A stretch of 64,000 bases of DNA from an uncultured Flavobacteriales bacterium (GTDB taxonomy: Bacteria > Bacteroidota > Bacteroidia > Flavobacteriales_D > Sanyastnellaceae), in contig CALJKR010000083.1 of the NCBI GenBank assembly GCA_937974555.1, positions 1-64,000 of the forward strand. Reading direction: 5' to 3'. The notes beneath the pieces were generated by a model that searched no databases, was not told the origin of the DNA, and worked only from the letters and a program-made list of their open reading frames with translations. The first letter of the stretch is position 1. Every line of letters starts with the position of its first letter. The position numbers and the translations under genes were made by a program. Shown in pieces: positions 42,902 to 52,748 of this stretch.

Positions 42902-45475
42902 TTAAAAACTCATTGACCATCGCAGGTTGATTCTTCTTCCGGTGAGGTAAGTGGGGATGCCGTATAGCCTTCCATTGACGTCTTCTATCCACTGGTGGTT
43001 GATGACGTTGTTTACGCCCAGCAAATTAAATACCTCGATGGCAATGGTTCCTGATTTAAAGAATCGGACCTTGCCATCTTTTCTTTTTTCAGTAAATAAA
43101 TCTCGTGAAAATCCGACGTCTGTTCTAAAGTAAGCTCTTGATCTCAAAATGTCCAAGTAGCGCTCTCTACTGGGTGGTCCGTAAGGAACACCTGTCGCAA
43201 AGTACATATTGATGGTGGCTTTATACTTCGGATTTTTGGGCATTTCATCCATGAACAACATGGAGAAACTCAATCGCTGATCGGTGGGTCGAGGTATATA
43301 GCCGGGTTGTATGTAAATACTATCTACTGCTACGTCATCCAAGGTGAAACCGGGTTGAATGGTGTCCCCGGATTGATTCAAATACAAATAGTAATAGTCA
43401 TCCAAAATGTCCTCTTCTGTTTTGAGATAAGAGGCTCTCACCCACGATTGCACGCCTTCGATGAACTCGCCATTCACCATGGCATCGGCGCCATAGGCAT
43501 ATCCTTTGGCATTGTTGGTTGCGAAATATCGTTGCCTTACATTTTCAATTTCGTATGGAATCAAATGTTTAAAGTCTTTGTAGTAGGCTTCCCCTACAAA
43601 TTTGAATGGACGGTTCCATGCTCGGAAAACATAATTGGCACCAACGATATAATGAATACTTTGCTGCGCTCTTATTTCGGGATTCACGTAGCCATTGAAT
43701 CCACGCATTTCCCGATAAAAAGGCGGTTGGTAATAGTATCCCCATGAGGCGGTAAGAACGATGTCTTTTCGAACAGAGTCGCGATCTCCGTTGGTATTTT
43801 TACGTGTTCCGATCCAAGTGGGTGTATAGGCCATGTTGATGCGAGGGCCGATAACCGTTTGTTTAGAAAAACTCCAATGATTGCCACGCAGTCCCGCGGT
43901 AACTGCCCATTCATGTCCCGCCGAGGTGGTGTGCCTCCAACTGTCTTGGACATAGGCGCTGTATCGTTCTGAACGAACATTGTTTTTGGCTTTTACGCGA
44001 TCTTGAAAGTAAATCTGCTGTTGCTGCTGCGCACCAGGATTTTGATAATTTAAACTGTCATTGGGGCGGTTGGCGGCATAGCCGGCACTATCAATAAAGG
44101 TCCACTCGCTGAGGACATCGATGATTTGTTCATGCGATGCATCCATTCCCCAATTCAAAACGTGTCTGGATTTTTCCCACTCTTTGAATCCCTTTAAAGT
44201 GGCCTGGTACACTTGCGCATTTAAATCATTTCGCCCATGATTTAAAAATGCACCAACCCCTCTGTTCCTAAGCACTTCCGCAAACTGATCTGATCCCAAA
44301 TCACGATCCAATTCGTCCAATCGGTATGCGCCTAAAATGTCAAAATGTTCGGATTCTTTTGTGTTGAAAGTACTTAAAGTAAGACGCACTTGCGAAGATT
44401 CACTGAAGCTATATCGCGTGCTGAATGCACTGAAATAGGTTTGAAATTGGGTTTTTTCTTGTCCTTCAAAATAAACAGTCAGTCGAATGGCTTCATTGAT
44501 GTTACCCGCATCGGTTTGTCTGGTGCTGGGGGTAAACTGATAGTGGTTGGAAGAAATATTGGTTAACCAAGAAAATTCCAATGGACCATAATTGCCCATG
44601 GGACGCCAAGTGATGTAATTCTGCCAATCCAAAAACTTGGGTTGATAATCTCCCTGTACATCCATGCTATTTAAAATATAGCTGTAATCCCGGTATCTGA
44701 AACCCGAATTGTACGTCCATTTCTTATTCTTGGAAATGTCCATCATTTGCAATTGTCCGCCCAAAAGGCCTATTTGGGCATTTCCGGAAAAAGTATCGGG
44801 ACGTGCGTATTGAATATCCAAAACGGAGGACATCTTATCGCCATATTTGGCTTGAAATCCTCCGGCACTAAAATCCACTTTGCTCACCATGTCAGGATTG
44901 GGAAAGCTCAACCCTTCTTGCTGTCCTGCGCGAACCAAAAAGGGTCGGTAAACCTGAATGTCGTTGACATATATCAAATTCTCATCAAAACTTCCTCCGC
45001 GAACATTGAAACTGGAACTTAATTCTGAAGGGAAATTCACGGGCGCCTGTATCAAATACGCTTCGATACCTTGATTGATGGTGGGCAGTTTGGTGGGCAG
45101 TTTGGTTGTAATGGAGATGATTTGATTCTCCTGATTGCGGCGATCGATAATCTCCAATCCGCCGGTGACGATGTCCGCATCATAGGTGATTTCTATTTCC
45201 TTGATCTCGCCTGAACGCAATTCAAATTCCTGATCAAAAGCTTTGGATCCAATGCCTTTGATGGTCAAAAAGACTTTGACTTCCGCGGGCAATTGTATTT
45301 GAAACTGACCTTTGGTATCGGTGATTGCACCGTTTTGGAGATTGTCTTTTTGAATCAGTGTCACGCCCGGAACAGATTCACCCAGCGGGTTGCGAACCAC
45401 TCCTTTTAGCAAGGCGGTCTGCGCATCGAGACGGTGCGTAAGGGCAACAATAACAAAAAGAATCCAATACTTCAC
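42902..45475 (-). CDS. TonB-dependent receptor with carboxypeptidase-regulatory N-domain
   Basis: An 857-residue outer-membrane receptor. Start codon GTG at 45475; signal peptide ends LDAQ. The N-terminal beta-sandwich (residues 20-100) has GVVRNPLGESVPGVTLIQ and TDTKGQFQIQLP. The plug follows with SSSFNVRGGSFDENLIYVND and FSAGGFQAKYGDKMSS, then the barrel. The plug segment contains KLPTKLPT from a perfect 12-bp tandem duplication. Substrate unknown; no SusD partner, so not a typical glycan-uptake pair. A TACATTTG box lies 4 nt before the GTG. Confidence 0.88.
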   Translation of the reverse strand: MKYWILFVIVALTHRLDAQTALLKGVVRNPLGESVPGVTLIQKDNLQNGAITDTKGQFQIQLPAEVKVFLTIKGIGSKAFDQEFELRSGEIKEIEITYDADIVTGGLEIIDRRNQENQIISITTKLPTKLPTINQGIEAYLIQAPVNFPSELSSSFNVRGGSFDENLIYVNDIQVYRPFLVRAGQQEGLSFPNPDMVSKVDFSAGGFQAKYGDKMSSVLDIQYARPDTFSGNAQIGLLGGQLQMMDISKNKKWTYNSGFRYRDYSYILNSMDVQGDYQPKFLDWQNYITWRPMGNYGPLEFSWLTNISSNHYQFTPSTRQTDAGNINEAIRLTVYFEGQEKTQFQTYFSAFSTRYSFSESSQVRLTLSTFNTKESEHFDILGAYRLDELDRDLGSDQFAEVLRNRGVGAFLNHGRNDLNAQVYQATLKGFKEWEKSRHVLNWGMDASHEQIIDVLSEWTFIDSAGYAANRPNDSLNYQNPGAQQQQQIYFQDRVKAKNNVRSERYSAYVQDSWRHTTSAGHEWAVTAGLRGNHWSFSKQTVIGPRINMAYTPTWIGTRKNTNGDRDSVRKDIVLTASWGYYYQPPFYREMRGFNGYVNPEIRAQQSIHYIVGANYVFRAWNRPFKFVGEAYYKDFKHLIPYEIENVRQRYFATNNAKGYAYGADAMVNGEFIEGVQSWVRASYLKTEEDILDDYYYLYLNQSGDTIQPGFTLDDVAVDSIYIQPGYIPRPTDQRLSFSMLFMDEMPKNPKYKATINMYFATGVPYGPPSRERYLDILRSRAYFRTDVGFSRDLFTEKRKDGKVRFFKSGTIAIEVFNLLGVNNVINHQWIEDVNGRLYGIPTYLTGRRINLRWSMSF

Positions 45476-45479
45476 TGCT

Positions 45480-45487
45480 CAAATGTA
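45480..45487 (-). promoter_or_regulatory. -7 promoter box 4 nt before the TonB receptor GTG start
   Basis: Minus strand TACATTTG (fits TAnnTTTG), then AGCA, then the GTG at 45475. Predicts a leaderless mRNA and supports the GTG as start. Confidence 0.5.
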
Positions 45488-45536
45488 AATTCGATTGCAA
45501 CCTCTAACGGAAAAAATGAGAATTATTTTACGCGGG

Positions 45537-46145
45537 CTATTTCTTCTTTTTAAATCCGGTCATGAATTGATGCCAGGCTTCTGTTGAAAGGAGGTTTCCT
45601 CCAGACACAAAACCATTGTTGTATCGGGCTTGAAGAATTTTTTCTGCTTCGCGATATGCAGCGTCGGAAAAGTCAACCATTCCATCGTATTGAGCCAAAG
45701 AAACATCGTCTCGTTTAAATTTTTGATGTCCATCGCCGGGCAAGTCCAAAGCAAGTACTTCTTGTTTGAGTTCATGCGGGGCGGGATAAGGCAAAATGTA
45801 CAGTGGGGAAAGTTCCTTGGGTGCAATTTCCATTTTGGTGACCACTTGGAGCTGATGTTCTTCGGTCTCGGGGACGACAAAAAAAGTTGTTTCCAATCCA
45901 GTGCAAATAAAAACCAAAGTGTCCCCGCTCACGGCAGGAATGGTAAAGTATCCATCGCGATTGGAGTAGGTGCCCCTTCGGTCTTTGCCTCGGATAACAC
46001 TAACGTATGGAGCAGGAAAGAGCGAATCACTAACCAAACAGACACCCGTGATTTGAACCACAGGCTCTTTGGTTGTCTTTTGGGCATTGGAGCTAAGTCC
46101 CATTAAAAGAAACGCGACAAGGGTGGAGAGTTGGAGTATTCGCAT
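45537..46145 (-). CDS. exported protein with carboxypeptidase-like regulatory domain
   Basis: A 202-residue envelope protein; signal peptide ends SSNAQ (residue 22). The N-terminal half is a CarboxypepD_reg-like beta-sandwich (TGVCLVSDSLFPAPYVSVIRG, then YSNRDGYFTIPAVSGDTLVF). The C-terminal half is helical and charged, ending in four Lys. Widespread in Bacteroidota, usually without known function. The ATG at 46145 is used; an ATG 8 codons upstream lies inside the promoter box. Confidence 0.8.
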   Translation of the reverse strand: MRILQLSTLVAFLLMGLSSNAQKTTKEPVVQITGVCLVSDSLFPAPYVSVIRGKDRRGTYSNRDGYFTIPAVSGDTLVFICTGLETTFFVVPETEEHQLQVVTKMEIAPKELSPLYILPYPAPHELKQEVLALDLPGDGHQKFKRDDVSLAQYDGMVDFSDAAYREAEKILQARYNNGFVSGGNLLSTEAWHQFMTGFKKKK

Positions 46146-46149
46146 GTAA

Positions 46150-46157
46150 CAAAAATA
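46150..46157 (-). promoter_or_regulatory. -7 promoter box 4 nt before the 45537-46145 gene
   Basis: Minus strand TATTTTTG (fits TAnnTTTG), then TTAC, then the ATG at 46145; same 4-nt spacing as at 39581 and 45480. Confidence 0.5.
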
Positions 46158-46225
46158 AGTTGCTTTCAATAGAATTAATTCTGGCTTCTGTCAATTTTCA
46201 CTAAATTAGTTCATCATTACAAAAA

Positions 46226-47035
46226 ATGGAACAATTAATTGAAAGTGTAGAGTGGCTCAAAGCCCGCGGGATGGATGCTCCAGAGATTGGAATCATTTTA
46301 GGCACAGGTCTGCATGGCTTGGCGCAACACATCCAAGTAGAAAAGGAATTTAATTACAGTGTAATCCCGCATTTTCCCATCGCAACAGTGGAGTACCATT
46401 TTGGGAAGTTGCTTTATGGGACATTGGCAGGAAAAAAGGTGATCGCTTGTCAAGGTAGGTTCCATTACTACGAGGGATACTCCATGGAACAGGTGGTTAT
46501 GCCTGTTCGTGTAATGAAAATGTTGGGTGTAAAATTTCTTTTGCTCTCCAATGCGTCGGGTTCTTTGAATGATCAATTTAAAAAGGGTTCTCTAATGCTG
46601 ATCGATGATCACATCAATCTGCAACCTGAAAATCCTTTGCGTGGACAGAATTGGGATGATTTGGGTCCCCGATTCCCGGATATGTCTGAGCCCTATGCGC
46701 AAGTACTAAACAATAAACTCAAATCAATTGCATTGGCAGAGGGCATTCAATTGCATCAAGGGGTTTATGCTTCTGTTCCTGGTCCCAATTTGGAGACAAG
46801 GGCGGAATATCGATTTCTAAAAACCATTGGGGCGGATGCTGTCGGAATGAGTACAGTTCCCGAGGTAATTGCCTGTAATCACATGGGCTTGCCTTGTTGT
46901 TGTGTCTGTGTATTGACCGATGAATGCAATCCGGATCATTTGAAAAAGGTTTCCATTGATGAAATTATCGATACAGCAAAAAAGGCCGAACCTCAATTGA
47001 CCTTGTTGTATCAAAAGTTAATTGAACAATTGTAA
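46226..47035 (+). CDS. purine nucleoside phosphorylase (trimeric type)
   Basis: A 269-residue salvage enzyme splitting inosine or guanosine with phosphate. Seen: GIILGTGLHGLAQHI (phosphate-binding loop), CQGRFHYYEGYSMEQVVMPV, LLSNASGSLN, and the purine-site signature GVYASVPGPNLETRAEYRF with DAVGMSTVPEVIACNHMGL. Normal length for the low-molecular-mass PNP family. Followed after 2 nt by the SRPBCC gene. Confidence 0.94.
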   Translation: MEQLIESVEWLKARGMDAPEIGIILGTGLHGLAQHIQVEKEFNYSVIPHFPIATVEYHFGKLLYGTLAGKKVIACQGRFHYYEGYSMEQVVMPVRVMKMLGVKFLLLSNASGSLNDQFKKGSLMLIDDHINLQPENPLRGQNWDDLGPRFPDMSEPYAQVLNNKLKSIALAEGIQLHQGVYASVPGPNLETRAEYRFLKTIGADAVGMSTVPEVIACNHMGLPCCCVCVLTDECNPDHLKKVSIDEIIDTAKKAEPQLTLLYQKLIEQL

Positions 47036-47037
47036 AA

Positions 47038-47595
47038 ATGAATTTAAAAAGGACATATTTCATTGTATCCCTGGCATTGGTGGTGTTCTACACTTTGATG
47101 TGTATTTTGGGTGAAGATGATTATGTTTCAGACCGGGTGGTAGAGATCCATGCGGGAAATAGCCAAGTGGCTTGGATGGTGGCTGATTTTCACAACTGGC
47201 CCAAATGGCAAAAGGATATCATGAATGGTGACTCCTCGGCTTTGACTTTTGCTGGAGAAGCCATGATGGCGGGTCATGAAATGTCACTGGTCAAAGAATC
47301 CACGCAAGAAAGATTTGTCGTAAAAGCCATCTATGCACAGCCCAATTGGGTGGACCAAGTATGCTTGGAGCGATCTTCACGTGTGGAAGGAAAAGGGGAT
47401 TGGGTGGAATCAGGCTCTTTGCGATTTGAAATTTCCAATGGCAGAGCGGGACATGTTGCACTGAGATGCATTATACAACAAGGAAAAGTTCCTTTTTGGT
47501 TTCGAGGGATGATCTTCTTGTTGGGCGGAAACGATCAATTGAATCGCTGGAACGAAGACAATCTCACACAAATAAAAGCGGTTTTAGAGGGATAA
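47038..47595 (+). CDS. membrane-anchored SRPBCC (START-like) protein
   Basis: A 185-residue protein. An N-terminal helix (FIVSLALVVFYTLMCILG) anchors it, followed by an SRPBCC-type helix-grip fold with AWMVADFHNWPKWQKDI, the usual start of that fold, and a C-terminal amphipathic helix (QLNRWNEDNLTQIKAVLEG). Such domains hold hydrophobic ligands. Function unknown; cotranscribed with the phosphorylase. Confidence 0.7.
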   Translation: MNLKRTYFIVSLALVVFYTLMCILGEDDYVSDRVVEIHAGNSQVAWMVADFHNWPKWQKDIMNGDSSALTFAGEAMMAGHEMSLVKESTQERFVVKAIYAQPNWVDQVCLERSSRVEGKGDWVESGSLRFEISNGRAGHVALRCIIQQGKVPFWFRGMIFLLGGNDQLNRWNEDNLTQIKAVLEG

Positions 47596-47596
47596 C

Positions 47597-48508
47597 TCAA
47601 AGAGCACCGAGTACAGCGGCTTCCATTTCGGCTTGATTCGAAGTTACAGGTACGAAACGCAATCCCGTAACTTTTTCATACAATTCAATGTAGCGTGAAC
47701 GAATGGTGTCAATCCACTCATCGGACATGTCAGGAACCGTCTGTCCATCTTTGCCCATGAAGTCATTGGCGATGAGCCACTCTCTTACAAATTCTTTGCT
47801 CAATTGCTTCTGGGGTTCATTTGCAGCTTGTCGCTCTGCATAACCATCGGCGTAAAAATAACGAGAAGAATCGGGTGTGTGAATTTCATCCATCAAGGTG
47901 ATCTCGTTGTTGAATAAACCAAATTCATATTTGGTATCAACCAAAATAAGTCCTTGCTTTAACGCTAATTCTGTCCCTCTTGTATACAAGGCGTGTGTAT
48001 ATTTTTCTAGTTGCTCATAGTGCTCCTTGGAGACGATGCCTTGCGCAATGATTTCCTCTTTTGAAATGTCTTGGTCATGTCCTTCTTCTGCCTTTGTGGT
48101 GGGCGTGATGATTGGAGCAGGTAGGCGGTCATTCTCATTTAATCCTTCAGGGAGTGTTACACCACACAAAGAACGCAATCCGCTTTTGTAGGTTCTCCAG
48201 GCATGCCCCGTGAGATATCCTCGAATGACCATTTCAACCTTGAAAGGTTCGCATTTTTTTCCAATCGTAATTTGTGGATGGGGAGTAGCCGTTTTCCAAT
48301 TGGGACAGATGTCCGCTGTAGCGTCCAACATAATGGAAGCAATTTGATTCAATACCTGACCTTTGTTGGGTATTGGACGTGGCAAAATGACATCAAACGC
48401 TGAAATTCTATTGGAGGCAACCATGACCAATTGTTGATTGGGCAGGTAGTATACATCACGAACTTTTCCGTGGTAAATCTTTTCGGTTTGGGGCAAATTC
48501 AATGTCAT
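47597..48508 (-). CDS. purC: phosphoribosylaminoimidazole-succinocarboxamide synthase
   Basis: A 303-residue SAICAR synthetase of de novo purine synthesis (CAIR + aspartate + ATP). The N-terminus has [13 protein letters not shown] and [35 protein letters not shown] and [13 protein letters not shown] are family motifs. This is the longer, Ade1-like form common in Bacteroidota. It begins 12 nt after the ffh stop. Confidence 0.95.
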   Translation of the reverse strand: MTLNLPQTEKIYHGKVRDVYYLPNQQLVMVASNRISAFDVILPRPIPNKGQVLNQIASIMLDATADICPNWKTATPHPQITIGKKCEPFKVEMVIRGYLTGHAWRTYKSGLRSLCGVTLPEGLNENDRLPAPIITPTTKAEEGHDQDISKEEIIAQGIVSKEHYEQLEKYTHALYTRGTELALKQGLILVDTKYEFGLFNNEITLMDEIHTPDSSRYFYADGYAERQAANEPQKQLSKEFVREWLIANDFMGKDGQTVPDMSDEWIDTIRSRYIELYEKVTGLRFVPVTSNQAEMEAAVLGAL

Positions 48509-48520
48509 CTTTTGTGCTTT

Positions 48521-49858
48521 TTACATTCTACCACGCATGCCACCCATTTGTTTCATCATTTGGGCCATTTGTGATTTGTTGGTCATCATTTTCATCATGG
48601 TTTTCATTTGGTCAAATTGTTTGATCAACTTATTGACCTCATCCAAACTTCTACCTGAACCTCTGGCGATTCTATTTTTTCGGGATTGATTGATGATGCT
48701 GGGTTGCTCGCGTTCTGTTGGGGTCATGGATTGGATGATGGCCTCAATGTGTTTAAATGCATCTTCATTGATGTCGACATCCTTGAGTTTGGACATGCCG
48801 GGAACCATACCCAACAAGTCTTTTACGCTACCCATTTTCTTGATTTGACCAATTTGCTCCAAGAAATCGTTGAAGTCGAATTGATCTTTCTTGATGCGCT
48901 TTTCTAATTTCTTGGCTTGCTCTTCATCAAATTGTTCTTGGGCTCTTTCTACCAATGATACCACGTCACCCATGCCCAAAATACGGCTGGCCATACGTTC
49001 GGGGTAGAAGACATCCAACGCGTCCATCTTTTCACCCGTTCCTATGAATTTGATGGGCTTGGAAACTTCTGCACGGATGCTCAATGCGGCACCACCACGA
49101 GTATCACCGTCCAATTTGGTTAAAACAACGCCATCAAACGCCAATCTTTCGTGGAAAGTTTTGGCCGTATTAACCGCGTCTTGTCCAGTCATGGAGTCGA
49201 CAACGAACAAAGTTTCTGAAGGTTGAATCGCTGCTTTTACACGTTCAATCTCTTGCATCATTTCTTCATCAACCGCCAAACGGCCGGCAGTATCGACAAT
49301 GACCACATTGAATCCTTTTTGTTTGGCGTAGGCAATGGCTTTTTCAGCAATATCAACGGCATTGGTATTTCCTCTGTCGCTAAATACTTCAACCCCGATG
49401 CTTTCTCCCACTACGTGCAACTGGTCAATCGCTGCTGGACGGTAGATATCGCAAGCAACCAACAATGGGTTTTTGCCTTTTTTGGTTTTGAGGTAGTTGG
49501 CCAGTTTTCCAGAGAATGTTGTTTTTCCAGATCCTTGCAAACCGCTCATCAAGATTACCCCGGGATTGCCTTGGTATTGAATGTCGGAGTGCTCGCCACC
49601 CATCAAGTTTTTTAACTCATCGTGGGTAATCTTTACCAACAATTGACCGGGAGATACAGCGGTCAATACATCTTGCCCCAAAGCTTTTTCTTTGACGGTC
49701 TCAGTAAATTCCTTGGCTGTCTTAAAGTTGACGTCGGCATCCAATAAAGCGCGACGAACTTCTTTCAATGTCTCTGCAACATTGATTTCTGTGATTTTTC
49801 CTTGGCCTTTTAAAATTTTAAACGCCCGGTCAAATTTCTCCGTTAAATTTTCAAACAT
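48521..49858 (-). CDS. ffh: signal recognition particle protein
   Basis: A 445-residue SRP54 GTPase that targets nascent membrane proteins to FtsY. The N helical bundle is at residues 1-85. The G domain has GLQGSGKTTFSGKLA, DTAGR, TKLDGDTRGG and the insertion-box. The methionine-rich M domain (from about 295) has RGSGRSLDEVNKLIKQFDQM and a tail MTNKSQMAQMMKQMGGMRGRM. Complete, normal length. First gene of an ffh-purC unit. Confidence 0.97.
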   Translation of the reverse strand: MFENLTEKFDRAFKILKGQGKITEINVAETLKEVRRALLDADVNFKTAKEFTETVKEKALGQDVLTAVSPGQLLVKITHDELKNLMGGEHSDIQYQGNPGVILMSGLQGSGKTTFSGKLANYLKTKKGKNPLLVACDIYRPAAIDQLHVVGESIGVEVFSDRGNTNAVDIAEKAIAYAKQKGFNVVIVDTAGRLAVDEEMMQEIERVKAAIQPSETLFVVDSMTGQDAVNTAKTFHERLAFDGVVLTKLDGDTRGGAALSIRAEVSKPIKFIGTGEKMDALDVFYPERMASRILGMGDVVSLVERAQEQFDEEQAKKLEKRIKKDQFDFNDFLEQIGQIKKMGSVKDLLGMVPGMSKLKDVDINEDAFKHIEAIIQSMTPTEREQPSIINQSRKNRIARGSGRSLDEVNKLIKQFDQMKTMMKMMTNKSQMAQMMKQMGGMRGRM

Positions 49859-49896
49859 GAATCAAAAAATTGTGCCGTAAAGTTACGACACAGACC

Positions 49897-52605
49897 TTAT
49901 CTCATGACGACAATATTTCCTTTTATTGCCTTGGGTTTATAAAGTTGATCTTTGAAGATGATTCGGTATTCATACGATCCGTTTTCGACATAGTATTTGC
50001 CCCTATCAACATTGCCCATCCAAAATTCTGTGGGATCATCGGATTCAAAGATTTTCACTCCCCAACGGTTATAGATATCCAAGTGATATTCAGTAACACC
50101 AATCATCTCCGGACGCCAAGCGTCATTGACTCCATCTCCGTCAGGGGTAAATGAATTGGGTACAAATACGATGGTTCCTCCAATGTCCACATAGGCTGTG
50201 GCGCTGGATTTACACCCATATTCGTTTTCCAATACTTGAATGATGGATTGTTGTCCAAATTCAGTGAATGTGTGTTGTCCATCAAAGGCTTCAATCACTC
50301 CGCCGTCGCTGATGAAATAAACACAAGTTGTGGCGCCAGAAGAAGAATCTGCGATGCTGATGCTGGGATTGTCAATGCTAATTTCGTCAGGGCTAATCGT
50401 AAACCCTGGCGCTGGCGCGGGGTGTATGACGAAAGCCGAGTCGGTATAAACATTGAGGTCTGTCACGCAACCGGTAAGCGTAAAGGCGTGCAAAGCTGCC
50501 GAATAAACGCCGGGATTCTCGCAAAAGAGATTGGGGTTTTCTTCGTTGAAGGTCTGCCCTCCAACGGTCCATTCAAAATACATCGGGGTTTCACTTTCCG
50601 CATTGGCATAGAATCGTATATATGAACCCGCGCATGCATCTTCAGGAAGAAATTGCCAATCGATGGTGGGATCCGTAACTACCCACACATCTTGGGTAAT
50701 GGTTTCTGTGCAACCATTTTCTGCAATAGTTAATGAAACGGGATAGGTGCCGGGTTGGTTGAATTGAACTCCCGATACATTCGTGTTTGAACTACTCATG
50801 ATGTTGGCATCATTACCAAAATCCCATGTGATGTTTGGGCTGCTCGTGGTGTATCCTTCGGCTTGGAAGGTGAGGTTATGCCCTTCAAAGCAAACGGGTC
50901 CAGGACTTGTAAATGCAGGTGATAAATCTGCATAAACCTGCAGCAATAGGGTGCTGGTGTCAGCGCAGGTTCCATTGCTGGAACCCACCAATGTTATCCA
51001 ATAATTGCCTTCAGATGGAAAGAAAAAGGAGGGGTTGGGTAGATTGCTCGTGGCATTTGTTCCGGATAAACCAAAATTCCACAAGTAGTTGGTTGTATTG
51101 GTGCTGGTTTGACTAAGACTGACATTGAGCCCTGCACATGGATCTGTAATTGGGTTGATTGAAACCTCAGGTTGAGGGAGAGGAGTGAAGTCAAAAGTTT
51201 GTGTTCCTACACAACCATCATTGTCGATGCTCAATGTCACAGAGTAACTGCTTTGGTTTTCGTCCAAATAAATATCGTTGGGAAAGGCCAGATTGCTCTG
51301 TGCTGGCGAGCTCCCAGTGCCAAAGGTCCAATTGAAAATGACATCGCTTGGCAAAACATTAAAGCCCAATCCGTGATCGAAATCATAAACTACCTGACCA
51401 TTTAAACAAGACGAAATGGGATTGCTGATGTTGGGGATAAAAGTTTCGATGGCGGTGTAGTCAATGGTTGCAGTGTCAGCACACGACCATCCCGGATTTG
51501 AAATAAGGGTCACAGTATAAGTGCCCGGGTCTTGGTAAGTATAGGAAGGCTCAAAAACATTGCTGGTGTCATTGTTGGTATTGGAAACACCAAAATCCCA
51601 ATGGTAAGTGTCTGCATTGACACTGTTGTTCTCAAAGTCTACAGCCAAACCCAAACAAAAATCAGTTTGCACTCCACCAATTCCACTGATGCCCAGTCCT
51701 GCACTTGTATTGGGGTCGCATAAGTTGACATTCAATTGGTAGTCGCGGCGGATGGTATTGATTAATACTCCATTTCTATATTCCTCAACACAAATGGCAA
51801 TGGCATAAGTTCCCAGTTGGGTAGCGGTGCCAGTGATGTATCCCGTGCTCGAGTTGATACTAAAAGCAGGATTGGAGGTAATGGGATTGCTTGCGCTGAA
51901 ACCTGCACTCCAAGTGTTATTTGAATAGGGCGGTGGAGAAGGAGGGGTTGGTGCAGGCATATTTTGGTCCGCCCCATCCAGTGGTGTACAAAAACTATAA
52001 ACCAATAAATCCCCATCTGGATCTATCGCTTCTGCTGAATAAAAAAACGGAGCATTTAGACAAAGTGAAGTTGGTGGCAATGAAACGAAACTGGGACTAT
52101 TGTTTTGAACAGAAACCAAATTGGTTCCAGGAACGGTAGTGGTTAAGGTCATCCCCGCCAAGTTATTTTGACTCTGTACCAAGTTGTCAATGCTGGTGTT
52201 CCGGCAACAACGTTGGTAGGTGAGGGTGTAGCCCTGCGCGTTGAAAGGCAGTTCAACGGTTTGCTCGTAAAGGGCTTTTTCTACGCAAACATTGGGCGGG
52301 ACTGTAAAGCAAGGATTGGCAAGATCAGAAGATAGTTCTTCGACATCTGAGGACAAAAGATCTATCTGCAACTCAGTGTATAAAGTTCCATTGGCATTGA
52401 ATACCCCAATGGAAACAAAGGGGTCGAAGTCGGTTCCATTGACATTGGTAGGACCGCAATCGCGGTATACAAACAGACGAACGTTGTACAGATTATTCCC
52501 CAGGTAGGTGTAGGTTAAATCGCCACCGTATATGTGTGTGCCTTTGACTGTATCGGGAATCGAGAAGAAAAAAACAATCATGAGCCAAACAAGATGGCTT
52601 TTCAA
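49897..52605 (-). CDS. secreted PKD-repeat protein with type B T9SS C-terminal domain
   Basis: About 902 residues. The N-terminal region begins THIYGGDLTYTYLGNNLY, a module common at the start of Bacteroidota gliding-associated proteins. Cadherin-like NPAFSINSSTGYITGTATQ follows, then several PKD domains (TYHWDFGVSN, FNWTFGTGSS, YLWNFGLSG, ITWDFGND). The last 90 residues are the CHU_C sorting domain (VFVPNSFTPDGDGVNDAW and IYNRWGVKIFES). The frame has no early ATG; the TTG at 52605 gives the best signal peptide, with TTG 52665 and ATG 52581 as alternatives. Likely a surface adhesin; no enzyme motif. Confidence 0.82.
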   Translation of the reverse strand: MKSHLVWLMIVFFFSIPDTVKGTHIYGGDLTYTYLGNNLYNVRLFVYRDCGPTNVNGTDFDPFVSIGVFNANGTLYTELQIDLLSSDVEELSSDLANPCFTVPPNVCVEKALYEQTVELPFNAQGYTLTYQRCCRNTSIDNLVQSQNNLAGMTLTTTVPGTNLVSVQNNSPSFVSLPPTSLCLNAPFFYSAEAIDPDGDLLVYSFCTPLDGADQNMPAPTPPSPPPYSNNTWSAGFSASNPITSNPAFSINSSTGYITGTATQLGTYAIAICVEEYRNGVLINTIRRDYQLNVNLCDPNTSAGLGISGIGGVQTDFCLGLAVDFENNSVNADTYHWDFGVSNTNNDTSNVFEPSYTYQDPGTYTVTLISNPGWSCADTATIDYTAIETFIPNISNPISSCLNGQVVYDFDHGLGFNVLPSDVIFNWTFGTGSSPAQSNLAFPNDIYLDENQSSYSVTLSIDNDGCVGTQTFDFTPLPQPEVSINPITDPCAGLNVSLSQTSTNTTNYLWNFGLSGTNATSNLPNPSFFFPSEGNYWITLVGSSNGTCADTSTLLLQVYADLSPAFTSPGPVCFEGHNLTFQAEGYTTSSPNITWDFGNDANIMSSSNTNVSGVQFNQPGTYPVSLTIAENGCTETITQDVWVVTDPTIDWQFLPEDACAGSYIRFYANAESETPMYFEWTVGGQTFNEENPNLFCENPGVYSAALHAFTLTGCVTDLNVYTDSAFVIHPAPAPGFTISPDEISIDNPSISIADSSSGATTCVYFISDGGVIEAFDGQHTFTEFGQQSIIQVLENEYGCKSSATAYVDIGGTIVFVPNSFTPDGDGVNDAWRPEMIGVTEYHLDIYNRWGVKIFESDDPTEFWMGNVDRGKYYVENGSYEYRIIFKDQLYKPKAIKGNIVVMR

Positions 52606-52733
52606 AAAAGAAATATGTGGTTGATCTGAATTCAAATTCCTGCGCGTCAATACCTTTAGACACAAATATCAATCAAATTGTTGCAAACAGTGAATGAGAT
52701 TGTGCTCTTTTCCCACAATCCGATTGGAATAAA

Positions 52734-52741
52734 TATCTTTG
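52734..52741 (+). promoter_or_regulatory. -7 promoter box of moaC
   Basis: TATCTTTG fits TAnnTTTG and ends 7 nt before the ATG at 52749. Confidence 0.5.
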
Positions 52742-52748
52742 GCCAAGA

